A DNA stretch of 64,000 nt from Salvelinus alpinus. Taxonomy: Eukaryota > Chordata > Actinopteri > Salmoniformes > Salmonidae. The notes under the pieces were generated by a model. It saw only the letters and a program-made list of their open reading frames with translations. It did not search any database and was not told the DNA's origin. This document shows, piece by piece, positions 32,139 to 42,967 of the stretch (its first letter is position 1; every line of letters starts with the position of its first letter). Location of the stretch: positions 35,038,728 to 35,102,727 of the forward strand of contig NC_092115.1 of assembly GCF_045679555.1 (NCBI RefSeq), given 5' to 3'. The position numbers and the translations under genes are program-made.

Positions 32139-32544
32139 CGGACTCCTTAACAGCTTCTACCCCCAAGCCATAAGACTGCTGAACAATTAATCAAATGGTC
32201 ACCGGACTATTTACATTGACCCCCCTCCTCCATTTGTTTTGTACACTGCTGCTACTCGCTGTTTATTATCTATGCATATTCACTTCACCCCTACCTACTT
32301 GTACAAATGACCTCAAATAACCTGTACCCCCTCGCACACTGACTCAGTACCGGTACCCCCTGTATATAGCTTCGTTATTTTATTGTGTTACATTTTATTC
32401 TTTTACATTTTTTACTTTAGTTTATTTGGTAAAAATGTTCTTAACTCTTCTTGAACTGCTCTTTTGGTTAAGGGCTTGTAAGTAAGCATTTCACGGTAAG
32501 GTCGAAACTTGTTGTATTCGGCGCATGTGAAAAAGTTTGATTTG
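32139..32544 (+). mobile_element. RSg-1-like LINE tail (copy 2), nested
   Basis: This 5'-truncated 406-bp fragment starts ACTCCTTAACAGCTTCTACC, as in copy 1 at about 30,722, and ends TTGTATTCGGCGCATGTGA followed by TTTGATTTGATG. It splits the endonuclease region of the host LINE: the flanks CATGATTAACG and GTGTAATTGTG are close neighbours in the undisturbed LINE. Confidence 0.8.
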
Positions 32545-34291
32545 ATGGTGTAATTGTGATAACATACAGGAACTCAAGTCCTTTTGTTCACCCGACTTGG
32601 AATTCCTCACAATCAAATGCCGACCGTATTATCTCCCAAGAGAATTTTCTTCGGTTATAGTCATGGTCGTGTATATCCCCCCTCAAGCTGATACCACGGA
32701 GGCCCTCAAGGAACTTCACCGTACTTTATGCTAACTGGAAACCATATATCCCGAGGCTGCATTTATTGTAGCTTGGTATTTTAACAAAGCAAATTTGAGG
32801 AAAAGGCTGCCTAAATTATATCAGCATATTGACTGTAGTACTCGTGGTGCTAAAACACTTAACAACTGTTACTGTAACTTCCGGGATGCATACAAGGCCC
32901 TCCCCCTTTCGACAAATCTGACCACGACTTCATTTTGCTCCTCCCTTCCTATAGGCAGAAACTCAAACAGGAAGTACCCATGCTCAGGACTATTCAAGGC
33001 TGGTCTGACCAATGAGAATCCACACTTGTTTTGATCACGCGGACTGAGATATGTTCCGGGTAGCTTTCGAGAATAATTTTGACGAATACACTGAGACGGT
33101 GACTGAGTTTATCAGGAAGTGTATAGGAGATGTTGTACCCATTGTGACTATTAAAACCTACCCTAACCAGAAACCAGGGATAGATGGCAGCATTCGCGCA
33201 AAACTGAAAGCGAGAGCCACTGCATTTAACCATGGCAAGGTGACTGGGAATATGGCAGAATACAAACAGAGTAGTCATTCCCTCCGCAAGGCAATCAAAC
33301 AGGCAAACATCAGTATAGAGACAAAGTGGAGTCGCAATTCAACGGCTCAGACACGAGACGTATGTGGCAGGGTCAACAGACAATCACGGACAATAAAAGG
33401 AAAACCAGCCACGTCGCGGACACCGACGTTTGCTTCCAGACAAACTAAACACGTTCTCTGCCGGCTTTGAGGATAACACAGTGCCACCGACGCGGCCCGC
33501 TACCAAGGACTGTGGACTCTCCTTCTCCGTGGCCAACGTGAGTAAGACATTTTAAACATGTTAGCCCTACCAAGTCTGCTGGCCCAGACGGAATCTCTAG
33601 CCGCGTCCTCAGAGCATGCGCAGACCAGCTGGCTGGTGTGTTTAGGGACATATTCAATCTCTACTCTCTCTCTACTGTCCCCACATGCTTCAAGATGGCT
33701 ACCATTGTTCCTGTACCCAAGAATGCAAATGTAACTGAACTAAATGACTATCGCCCTGTAGCACTCACTTCTGTCATAATGAAGTGCTTTGAGAGACTAG
33801 TCAAGGATCATATCACCTCCACTTTACCTGTCACCCTAGACCCACTTCAATTTGATTACTGCCCCAATAGGTCCACAGACAATGCAATCGCCATCACACT
33901 GCACACTGCCCTATCCCATCTGGACAAGAGGAATACCTACGTAAGAATGATATTCATTGACTATAGCTCCACATTCAACACCATAGTACCCTCCAAGATC
34001 ATCATTAAGCTCAGCCCCTTCCTGTACTCCCTGTTCACCCATGACTGCGTGGCCAAGCACGCCTCCAACTCAATCATCAAGTCTGCAGACGACACAACAG
34101 TAGTAGGCTTGATTACCAACAACGACGAGACAGCCTACAGGGAGGAGGTGAGGGCTCTGGGAGTGTGGTACCAGGAAAATAACCTCTCACTCAACGTCAA
34201 AAAAACAAAGGAGATGATCGTGGACTTCAGGAAACAGCAGATGGAGCACCCCCCTATGCACATCGATGGGACAGCAGTGGAGAAGGTGTAA
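32545..34291 (+). pseudogene. LINE endonuclease / reverse transcriptase relic
   Basis: The reverse transcriptase part is open at 33,638-34,291. It shows [33 protein letters not shown] with the first catalytic aspartate region, and [11 protein letters not shown], where the usual aromatic residue before ADD is serine. The motif with PQG that should lie between the FIDYSS and SLFTHD segments is missing, indicating an internal deletion of a few dozen codons near 34,010-34,025. The endonuclease part (32,545-33,050) and the connector (33,051-33,470) lie in separate frames. The copy is dead. Confidence 0.8.
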
Positions 34292-35093
34292 AGCTTCAAG
34301 TTCCTCGGCGTACACATCACTGACCAACTAAAATGGTTCACGCACACAGACAGTGTGGTGAATAAGGCACAACAGCGCCTCTTCAACTTCAGGAGGCTGA
34401 AGAAATGTGGCTTGTCACCAAAAACACTCACAAACTTTTACAGATGCACAATCAAGAGCATCCTGTCGGGCTGTATCACCACCTGGTACGACAGGTGGTG
34501 AGGCATCACCGGGGACAATGCATCACCGGGGGCAAACTACCTGCCCTCCAGGACACCTACAGCACCCGATGTCACAGGAAGGCCAAAAAGATCATCAAGG
34601 ACAACAACCACCTGAGCCACTGCCTGTTCACCCCGCTATCATCCAGAAGATGAGGTCAGTGCAGGTGCATCAAAGCTGGGACTGAGAGACTGAAAAACAG
34701 CTTCTATCTCAAAACCATCATACTGTTAAACAGCCATCACTAGCACAGAGAGGCTGCTGCCTATATACAGAGACTTGAAATCATTGGCCACTTTAATAAA
34801 TGTAACACTAGTCACTTTCATAATGTCACTTCAATAGTGTTTACATATCTTGCATTACTCATCTCATATGTATATACTGTATTCTATACTATTCTACTGT
34901 ATGTTACTTTATGCCGATCTGACATTACTCGTCCATATATTTATATATTCTTAATTCCATTCCTTTACTTAGATTTGTGTCGTCTGTGTGTATTGGGTAT
35001 ATGTTGGTTAGATATAGAAGCACAAGCATTTCGCTACACCCGCAATAACATCTGCTAAACACGTGTATGTGACCAATAAAATGTTATTTGATT
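34292..35093 (+). other. LINE 3' coding remnant and 3' UTR
   Basis: After the stop at 34,289-34,291 the coding similarity continues in broken frames (LFNFRRLKKCGLSPKT-like) to about 34,730. The rest is 3' UTR with AAGCACAAGCATTTCGCTAC and an AATAAA signal near the end. Confidence 0.65.
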
Positions 35094-35119
35094 ACACACA
35101 CACACACACACACACACAG
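35093..35119. repeat. (CA)n microsatellite
   Basis: About thirteen CA units directly follow the LINE 3' end. Such repeats commonly grow from LINE tails. Confidence 0.9.
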
Positions 35120-36619
35120 AGAAATCAGAACCATGGACTGCCACATCATATGGGTAAAATCACTGGGGAAGCCAAGCCACCCCCAACCTATGTGTTGTGA
35201 TAATTGCATTGTTTACTCTATAACCTGTTAATGCATATGCCTTGCGAGCGTGATATATAGGCCTAAAGACAATAAGAAGACACAGTGGCAGAATAAATTC
35301 AACTACATATTTGTTTTATTACAAAACCGGATAGCAACCTCTGTCCAGTGAAGTCCACAAAGCATTTTGCATATAACAAACAGTTACATGACCTACAGCA
35401 TGGTCAAGCAAGTTTATGTTTCCAACATTTTTTTCGTTCTTTGATTCTAACTGCAGCGAGACAGTACGGGAAAACCTCATTACAAGATAGAAAATGTACA
35501 ATATAGAATTACTTTCGGACCGCATTGCTGCGGATAGTTTGGAGAGGCGCAACGTCAAGATAGGATTTTCAATGCTAAAGTTAGAACAATTGAGGTAAAT
35601 CATTACAACTTTGCTTGCAACTTTGTAACCGGCTGTGACATCTGTCCATTCATGTTAGTTGTAAAGCCATTTTGTCACAATTTTCTCTTACTGACAGATA
35701 AAGTGGCTCTTGAATCCCAAGTGAATGAAAGAAAGAAAAAAGAAAAGCCAGAGTCACTAAAAGCATATGGCAAGTGCAATAACCGGAGTTCCGGAGTTCC
35801 AAATTAAGCAGCAGCAGCTGAAAAGATGAGCTCCTACAAATATTGAAATTTAAATGTTTTTTTTAGAGTAAAGTACATCGAAAAAAAATCAAAAGAAAAC
35901 TGCAAACTGAATAGGAGACCAAACAAGCAGCAAACAAAGAAGAAAGGCTTTTGAAAAGTAACAATTTTTCATAAAATTATACCGTTTTCTTAGCTAGCTA
36001 AGTTGTTTACCTGTTGCTAGGCAGTTGCTAGGGACATTCCTGGAAGAAGCTAGCTAGCTAACAAGGAGTGTCTAGTTGGTAGAAGAGAAGAAGGGACAAA
36101 GAAGGGACAAAGTGGGACAAAATAAGGACAGAAGAAAAGGGAAAGGGGACATTAAGGTGAAGCAGTCCTCTAAAGACACAAAAGACAATAATACAAGAAA
36201 CAACACTTCTATTGCCTCTCCCTCTACGATACGCACTTCCGGGTTGGAGCGAGTAGTTGCATTCCGCTTTGCTCCACAGGTAGTATTACATTTCATTTCA
36301 TTACAGTACAACAGTTTGATTTGTTTGATCTTAGCTGGCTACATAGCCGTCTTTGTATCCAAGATAATTGTGTAGTCTAGAGTAATTGTCGAGGTTACCT
36401 AGCCAGTTAGAGGTTACCTAGCCAGTTACACTTTCAAACAAAGTCAACAACGCAGCCACTGCTAGCTAGCCTATTTCACCAGCCAGCAGTACTATATCAT
36501 TTTAGTCAATAAGATTTTTTGCAACGTAAGCTTAACTTTCTGAACATTCGAGACGTGTAGTCCACTTGTCATTCCAATCTCCTTTGCATTAGCGTAGCCT
36601 CTTCTGTAGCCTGTCAACT

Positions 36620-38131
36620 ATGTGTCTGTCTATCCCTGTTCTCTCCTCTCTGCACAGACCATACAAACGCTTCACACCGCGTGGCCGCTGCTACTCTAAC
36701 CTGGTGGTCCCAGCGCGCACGACCCACGTGGAGTTCCAGGTCTCAGGCAGCCTCTGGAACTGCCGATCTGCGGCCAACAAGGCAGAGTTCATCTCAGCCT
36801 ATGCTTCCCTCCAGTCCCTCGACTTCTTGGCACTGACGGAAACATGGATTACCACTGATAACACTGCTACTCCTACTGCTCTCTCCTCGTCTGCCCACGT
36901 GTTCTCGCACACCCCGAGAGCTTCTGGTCAGCGGGGTGGTGGCACTGGGATCCTCATCTCTCCCAAGTGGACATTCTCTCTTTCTCCCCTGACTCATCTG
37001 TCTATCGCCTCCTTTGAATTCCATGCTGTCACAGTTACCAGCCCTTTCAAGCTTAACATCCTTATCATTTATCGCCCTCCAGGTTCCCTTGGAGAGTTCA
37101 TCAATGAGCTTGACGCCCTGATAAGTTCCTTTCCTGAGGATGGCTCACCTCTCACAGTTCTGGGTGACTTTAACCTCCCCACGTCTACCTTTGACTCATT
37201 CCTCTCTGCCTCCTTCTTTCCACTCCTCTCCTCTTTTGACCTCACCCTCTCACCTTCCCCCCCTACTCACAAGGCAGGCAATACGCTTGACCTCATCTTT
37301 ACTAGATGCTGTTCTTCCACTAATCTCATTGCAACTCCCCTCCAAGTCTCCGACCACTACCTTGTATCCTTTTCCCTCTCGCTCTCATCCAACACTTCCC
37401 ACACTGCCCCTACTCGGATGGTATCGCGCCGTCCCAACCTTCGCTCTCTCTCCCCCGCTACTCTCTCCTCTTCCATCCTATCATCTCTTCCCTCTGCTCA
37501 AACCTTCTCCAACCTATCTCCTGATTCTGCCTCCTCAACCCTCCTCTCCTCCCTTTCTGCATCCTTTGACTCTCTATGTCCCCTATCCTCCAGGCCGGCT
37601 CGGTCCTCCCCTCCTGCTCCGTGGCTCGACGACTCATTGCGAGCTCACAGAACAGGGCTCCGGGCAGCCGAGCGGAAATGGAGGAAAACTCGCCTCCCTG
37701 CGGACCTGGCATCCTTTCACTCCCTCCTCTCTACATTCCCCTCTTCTGTCTCTGCTGCTAAAGCCAATTTCTACCACTCTAAATTCCAAGCATCTGCCTC
37801 TAACCCTAGGAAGCTCTTTGCCACCTTCTCCTCCCTCCTGAATCCTCCTCCCCCTCCTCCCCCCTCCTCCCTCTCTGCTGATGACTTCGTCAACCATTTT
37901 GAAAAGAAGGTCGACGACATCCGATCCTCGTTTGCTAAGTCAAACGACACCGCTGGTTCTGCTCACACTGCCCTATCCTGTGCTTTGACCTCTTTCTCCC
38001 CTCTCTCTCCAGATGAAATCTCGCGTCTTGTGATGGCCGGCCGCCCAACAACCTGCCCGCTTGACCCTATCCCCTCCTCTCTTCTCCAGACCTTCTCCCT
38101 TACCTCACCTCGCTCATCAACTCATCCTTGA
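36620..38131 (+). CDS. L2 LINE ORF2, endonuclease and start of RT (frameshifted at 38,092)
   Basis: The first 250 residues are an apurinic endonuclease-like domain that nicks target DNA: LDFLALTETWI with the catalytic glutamate, GGGTGILISPKW, IIYRPPGS, LTVLGDFNLP with an active-site Asp/Asn pair, GNTLDLIFTR and VSDHYLVSFSL with the catalytic Asp-His. A serine- and proline-rich linker follows, then DDFVNHFEKKVDDIRSSFAK and the RT entry MAGRPTTCPLDPIPSSLLQT. At 38,092 a 13-bp deletion relative to copy 1 shifts the frame, and it stops at 38,131. The first ATG of the long frame is used as start; the native start could be further upstream in a different exon-like arrangement. Apart from the deletion the domain looks intact. 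Confidence 0.8.
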   Translation: MCLSIPVLSSLHRPYKRFTPRGRCYSNLVVPARTTHVEFQVSGSLWNCRSAANKAEFISAYASLQSLDFLALTETWITTDNTATPTALSSSAHVFSHTPRASGQRGGGTGILISPKWTFSLSPLTHLSIASFEFHAVTVTSPFKLNILIIYRPPGSLGEFINELDALISSFPEDGSPLTVLGDFNLPTSTFDSFLSASFFPLLSSFDLTLSPSPPTHKAGNTLDLIFTRCCSSTNLIATPLQVSDHYLVSFSLSLSSNTSHTAPTRMVSRRPNLRSLSPATLSSSILSSLPSAQTFSNLSPDSASSTLLSSLSASFDSLCPLSSRPARSSPPAPWLDDSLRAHRTGLRAAERKWRKTRLPADLASFHSLLSTFPSSVSAAKANFYHSKFQASASNPRKLFATFSSLLNPPPPPPPSSLSADDFVNHFEKKVDDIRSSFAKSNDTAGSAHTALSCALTSFSPLSPDEISRLVMAGRPTTCPLDPIPSSLLQTFSLTSPRSSTHP

Positions 38132-39546
38132 CCGCTGGCTACGTCCCTTCCGTCTTCAAGAGAGCGAGAGTTGCACCCCTTCTGAAAAAACCTACACTCG
38201 ATCCCTCCGATGTCAACAACTACAGACCAGTATCCCTTCTTTCTTTTCTCTCCAAAACTCTTGAACGTGCCGTCCTTGGCCAGCTCTCCTGCTATCTCTC
38301 TCAGAATGACCTTCTTGATCCAAATCAGTCAGGTTTCAAGACTAGTCATTCAACTGAGACTGCTCTTCTCTGTGTCACGGAGGCGCTCCGCACTGCTAAA
38401 GCTAACTCTCTCTCCTCTGCTCTCATCCTTCTAGACCTATCGGCTGCCTTTGATACTGTGAACCATCAGATCCTCCTCTCCACCCTCTCCGAGCTGGGCA
38501 TCTCCGGCGCGGCCCACGCTTGGATTGCGTCCTACCTGACAGGTCGCTCCTACCAGGTGGCGTGGCGAGAATCTGTCTCCGCACCACGTGCTCTCACCAC
38601 TGGTGTCCCCCAGGGCTCTGTTCTAGGCCCTCTCCTATTCTCGCTATACACCAAGTCACTTGGCTCTGTCATATCCTCACATGGTCTCTCCTATCATTGC
38701 TATGCAGACGACACACAATTAATCTTCTCCTTTCCCCCCTCTGATAACCAGGTGGTGAATCGCATCTCTGCATGTCTGGCAGACATATCAGTGTGGATGA
38801 CGGATCACCACCTCAAGCTGAACCTCGGCAAGACGGAGCTGCTCTTCCTCCCGGGGAAGGACTGCCCGTTCCATGATCTCGCCATCACGGTTGACAACTC
38901 CATTGTGTCCTCCTCCCAGAGTGCTAAGAACCTTGGCGTGATCCTGGACAACACCCTGTCGTTCTCAACTAACATCAAGGCGGTGACCCGTTCCTGTAGG
39001 TTCATGCTCTACAACATTCGCAGAGTACGACCCTGCCTCACGCAGGAAGCGGCGCAGGTCCTAATCCAGGCACTTGTCATCTCCCGTCTGGATTACTGCA
39101 ACTCGCTGTTGGCTGGGCTCCCTGCCTGTGCCATTAAACCCCTACAACTCATCCAGAACGCCGCAGCCCGTCTGGTGTTCAACTTTCCCAAGTTCTCTCA
39201 CGTCACCCCGCTCCTCCGCTCTCTCCACTGGCTTCCAGTTGAAGCTCGCATCCGCTACAAGACCATGGTGCTTGCCTACGGAGCTGTGAGGGGAACGGCA
39301 CCTCCGTACCTTCAGGCTCTGATCAGGCCCTACACCCAAACAAGGGCACTGCGTTCATCCACCTCTGGCCTGCTCGCCTCCCTACCTCTGAGGAAGTACA
39401 GTTCCCGCTCAGCCCAGTCAAAACTGTTCGCTGCTCTGGCACCCCAATGGTGGAACAAACTCCCTCACGACGCCAGGTCAGCGGAGTCAATCACCACCTT
39501 CCGGAGACACCTGAAACCCCACCTCTTTAAGGAATACCTAGGATAG
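38128..39546 (+). CDS. L2 LINE ORF2, reverse transcriptase part (after the frameshift)
   Basis: This 472-residue frame appears identical in sequence to the same part of copy 1 at 2.1-3.6 kb. It has all RT motifs: NNYRPVSLL, DLSAAFDTVNH, GVPQGSVLGPLL, YADDTQ at 38,701-38,718, and the C-terminal LDYCNSLLAGLP. The ATG at 38,128 is internal to the domain and not a native start; upstream it is out of phase with the endonuclease because of the 13-bp loss. No stop interrupts it before the natural end at 39,546. Confidence 0.85.
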   Translation: MTAGYVPSVFKRARVAPLLKKPTLDPSDVNNYRPVSLLSFLSKTLERAVLGQLSCYLSQNDLLDPNQSGFKTSHSTETALLCVTEALRTAKANSLSSALILLDLSAAFDTVNHQILLSTLSELGISGAAHAWIASYLTGRSYQVAWRESVSAPRALTTGVPQGSVLGPLLFSLYTKSLGSVISSHGLSYHCYADDTQLIFSFPPSDNQVVNRISACLADISVWMTDHHLKLNLGKTELLFLPGKDCPFHDLAITVDNSIVSSSQSAKNLGVILDNTLSFSTNIKAVTRSCRFMLYNIRRVRPCLTQEAAQVLIQALVISRLDYCNSLLAGLPACAIKPLQLIQNAAARLVFNFPKFSHVTPLLRSLHWLPVEARIRYKTMVLAYGAVRGTAPPYLQALIRPYTQTRALRSSTSGLLASLPLRKYSSRSAQSKLFAALAPQWWNKLPHDARSAESITTFRRHLKPHLFKEYLG

Positions 39547-39945
39547 GATAAAGTAATCCTTCTAACCCCCCCCCCCCCCTTAAAAGAGTTAGATGCACTA
39601 TTGTAAAGTGGTTGTTCCACTGGATATCATAAGGTGAATGCACCAATTTGTAAGTCGCTCTGGATAAGAGCGTCTGCTAAATGACTTAAATGTAAATGTA
39701 AATTTTCGGACCACTAAACAACTATTGATTTAGAACCACAGAGAGTTACCACAAGTCACAAAGAAAACAGGAGCTGCCTCCACTATTCCAGCACCATGTC
39801 AACGTCAACATTTGAACATCATCAAATCACCTCTGCTTAGTCTAATACAGTGACAACTAAAAGATACCAAAAACAATTTAGTCCAATCAACGTAAGCTAA
39901 ATATGATGTGGCTGTCCATGGTTCTGATTTCTCTGTGCGTTCTGT

Positions 39946-40782
39946 GTGTGTGCGTTCGTGCAAGTAAAGAAACATGATGACTCACCCTACTTGTAGAGAA
40001 ACGTCAATGCCATCCTCCTCTTTTTCATGTAGACGAAACTGTCTATCACTCTGTCATACAGTACATGCTTTTATTTTTTGTTGTCATTGGCAACCTGGCT
40101 AAAATGCTTGCACATTAGCCTAACTCCCATTAATTGTCAACGTTAGCTAGTTAACATTAGAATAACATATTGAACTTCCAGCCTCTCAGGCCAGGGGACA
40201 CAACAATGTATGAATTAATGGTTGGATCAGAATCGCCATTATAATCATTGGCCAGTATGGAGAATGAAGTAAAACCACAAGTCCAAATCCCAATCTTCAT
40301 CCATTGCTAATTTAGGAAAGGGCCAATTTTAGCTAGCTGGAGGACAACAACACGACGAGATGCAACAATTCACATTTTTATGTCAATGATGTATGCTCTC
40401 AATGGGATATGATAGGAGTGACGCCAAATCCTAGATGGCTTTGACACTTTTTTTTGGTGAGCCAGGACCATTCACAGTTGAACTCACTCAGTTTAGCTCA
40501 ACGCTGATTGGCAAATGTTTTATACTTTTTTTGTCATGGGAGGCCAGATGCTGGCTGGCTTTCCTTGCATTCAATACTATGGGCGGCAACAATGGTATTC
40601 TCGTTTGGACCAGACAGCATCAGATATATGGCCTATACGTAGAGAGACAGGGGGGCGCTGTTTCGCTCGCTCAGATGCTTTCTCCTGTGAGATACATTCA
40701 GCCTCTTGCAAATTGAACGAACGTTATGAAACACAGAGACACAAAATATAAATTATGTTGGCATCCATGAATACACGCCACT
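39946..40782. other. Spacer between the inverted copies
   Basis: Probably more of the same dispersed repeat family to the right (for example around 40,520-40,750, with GGCAAATGTTTTATAC and TTTCTCCTGTGAGATACATT), since I recognise these phrases as common in salmonid repeats. No gene; frames at 40,435-40,751 are incidental. Confidence 0.4.
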
Positions 40783-41335
40783 GATTGCACTAAATTGTTT
40801 TTGGCATCTTTCAGTTGACACTCTATTTGACTAAGCAGAGGTGATTTGATTATTTAACTAGGCAAGTCAGTTAAGGACAAATTCTTATTCACCGGCCAAA
40901 CTGGGACAATTGTGCGCCGCCCTATTGGACTCCCAATCGCGGCCGGTTGTGATATAGCCTGGATTCAAACCATGCTGTCCGTAGTGATGCCTCAAGCACC
41001 TAGATGCAGTGCCTGTGCCTTAGACCACTGCGCCACTCGGGAGCTCGGGATAATGTTGAAATGTTGAAGTTGAAATGATGTTGGAATAGTAGAGGCAGCT
41101 CTTGTTTTCTTTGCGACTTGCGGTAACTCTCCGTGGTTCTAAATCAATAGTTGTTTAGTGGTCTGAAAATATCGGAAACATAAACTTGCTTGACCATGCT
41201 GTAGGTCATGTAACTGTCTGTTACTGTATATGCAATATGCTTTGTGGACTTCACTGGACAGAGGTTGCCACTGTCTATTCTTGTTGTCTCGTTCGCAGGG
41301 CGTATGCTTGGCTTCCCAGTGATTTTATCCACGCC
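40783..41335 (-). repeat. Right copy of the inverted pair, split by a SINE
   Basis: Read on the minus strand it follows the same order as the left copy: CACTGGGAAGCC, GCAACCTCTGTCCAGTGAAG, GCAAGTTTATGTTTCC, CCACTAAACAACTATTGATT, and finally AAATCACCTCTGCTTAGTC. Similarity ends at about 41,325 and 40,783, where the left copy has its inverted ends. It has no L2 insertion, so it records the ancestral site. Confidence 0.75.
40852..41047 (-). mobile_element. tRNA-derived salmonid SINE, copy 3
   Basis: Inverse orientation of the SINEs at 18.65 and 19.6 kb. The tail reads TTTAACTAGGCAAGTCAG on the plus strand; box B appears as GGATTCAAACC (inverse GGTTTGAATCC). The uninterrupted left copy of the surrounding repeat shows that the SINE inserted between TGATTTGAT and GATGTTGAAATG-like flanks. 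Confidence 0.8.
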
Positions 41336-42967
41336 CCGCTAATGATAGGTAGATTGGGGAGAAGAAGCTGATCCTAGATCTGTAGGCCTACGTAGGGGGA
41401 AAACTTAACCCCGGAGCGGTCCCTTATTAAAAAATATAGCCCTTCAGCTCTCAGGCCTACTTTATTTAAACTCTTCACTGAAAGTATAAAGACAAAAAAG
41501 TGTTCTATTTCACCTATTTATTATTTTTTGCCTACAAGATATAGCCTAGGCTTACCATGCACTTTATAGTGTAATATATTGGAGTGATCATTTGTTGAAA
41601 TATCAAATTAATGACTCTATTTAATTATGATTAATTGTCAATTACCCTACAACGGCAGATCATGCAGTGACTGACATTAAACGGGGTTTCGACATTTCAG
41701 CCTACCGAACATTTTTTTCCGACAGAGGGAGAGGTTCTCAAGCTTTTAGACAGTCAAACCCCATGGGAGGAGCTGATGAAGAACTTGTATCATGATGACG
41801 GCAGGAACCATTGTTTTAAACCTTGTTGAGAATGTGAAGTATATCACTACACGCAACGACTAAATGAGGAACATGTGTGCGTGCAACATATAAAGATAGG
41901 TATTTTATGTGGTTCAAGTTTCCATGGTGTCATTTCTATCATTTGTATTCTAACGAGCTTTTAGTTTCTAGCGTATAGTTTGTTTTAGCCTACCTATGTA
42001 GGTCTATGCCTAATGCAATTCATAGCCTATTGTGTGAATCCAAAATATGGAATAAATCAAACTAAACCAACATTTAATATAGTAATATGTAAATTGAATT
42101 GAAGTCTTATAGATGAAAAACGATAAATATGATAACTTAGAGATGAAAAACTATAGCCTACTTTTTTATTTGTTGATTGACCGTAGGCTACAATACACTT
42201 TTTAGGGGTTGAAAATATAGCATAGGCCTAGCTTTAGCTTATGCCTAATGAGTTATATATGTATTCTAAATGTATATCTTTAAAAACGAGTAATGATGAG
42301 GAATTTATCACCAGTGTCTAGTCCTGAAAATGCGTAAATCCCCTTTTTCACTGAACTGGATTGCTTCTCTGGCGCGCGTTTTAGACATAGGCCTATGGGC
42401 TACAATAACTGCGCATCAGTTACGCACGTTCTGCAGTCTTTGTTTTTATTATGTACTGTTCATTAGAAAAACTATACGTCCAAGCAATTTCCACACTAGT
42501 AATTCCTTGACGTCACTTGGAGGCTCCCTATACTGTGGCTCTGAGTGCTCAGAGGATAGTCTGGAACTGCGAGAGCGAAAGATGTGCGTGATGGACATTT
42601 AAATCTCAATTCAACTGAAATCTCAAATTGGTAGGTTTTTTCCCTTCTAATTATTGATGTAGGCCTATAGCATGTATGTGTTTTGCAGCTGGTTATGCTT
42701 TGCATTTTATCTCGCCGTCAGTGCGTGTTACGAAGTTCTCCTTCCCTTCGAACACATGAGCGGAGGCTATGTTGCAGGTGATGGGTCGAGTTGAGACTGA
42801 GAGACTGTCTATATTTAATCCAGCACTATATTGCATTCGATTTATATAACAAAGATGTTCTGTCTAATATATATTTTCTCAGATAGAAAACTATGCCACA
42901 TTGTCTCTTTTCTCAATCTCTCTTACACTAAGAACTTTTATAGAAATGTAGGAAAATGTTGTATTTG
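41336..42967. other. Mostly unassigned sequence with one CpG- and CRE-bearing patch
   Basis: Sequence to about 42,300 is AT-rich and without recognisable features. Between 42,340 and 42,790 CpG dinucleotides are more frequent (GGCGCGCG, TACGTCC, TCTCGCCGTCAG). No coding exon is recognised; the 90-residue frame at 42,330-42,602 lacks any known motif. Confidence 0.4.
42508..42515. promoter_or_regulatory. Palindromic cAMP-response element
   Basis: TGACGTCA is the perfect CREB/ATF binding palindrome. It lies in a locally CpG-richer patch that also holds CTGCGCATCAG (NRF-1-like) at about 42,410. Whether it acts as a promoter for an unseen gene is not known. Confidence 0.3.

Larger units (their letters stand above)
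32051..35093 (+). mobile_element. Rex1/Babar-like LINE (CR1/jockey group), damaged
   Basis: The element begins within the endonuclease coding part (GACAGGAATAAACATCTCTC), is interrupted by an RSg-1-like tail at 32,139-32,544, resumes at GTGTAATTGTGATAACATAC and continues through endonuclease and reverse transcriptase relics to a 3' UTR ending GTGACCAATAAAATGTTATT followed by TTGATTA. The 3' end leads directly into a CA microsatellite. Family naming is tentative; the teleost LINE type is clear. Confidence 0.7.
35432..39701 (+). mobile_element. L2-type LINE, apparently full length (copy 2)
   Basis: The 4,270-bp insertion is flanked by ATTTT on both sides (35,427-35,431 and 39,702-39,706), and the uninterrupted inverted copy at 41.16 kb (ATATTTTCAGACC inverse) shows the empty site. 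It has a long 5' region with AGCTAGCTAGC and polypurine stretches, an endonuclease-plus-RT reading frame broken once, and the L2-type 3' end with a 14-C run and TAAATG tail. The extent of the 5' UTR is inferred from the empty-site comparison. Confidence 0.7.
35118..39945 (+). repeat. Left copy of an inverted repeat pair, split by an L2 LINE
   Basis: Segments 35,141-35,431 and 39,702-39,893 together match, in inverse, the unit at 40,783-41,335. Shared blocks include GCAACCTCTGTCCAGTGAAG, ACATGACCTACAGCATGGTC, CCACTAAACAACTATTGATT and AAATCACCTCTGCTTAGTC. In addition the outer ends of this left copy are inverted to each other: AGAAATCAGAACCATGGACT at about 35,119 and its inverse, ending CCATGGTTCTGATTTCT, at about 39,916-39,935. 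That gives it the look of an inverted-repeat element of roughly 0.55 kb before the LINE arrived. Confidence 0.75.

Noticed and set aside
37140..37841. 233-residue plus-strand frame
   Set aside because: Proline- and serine-rich out-of-frame reading of the L2 endonuclease gene.
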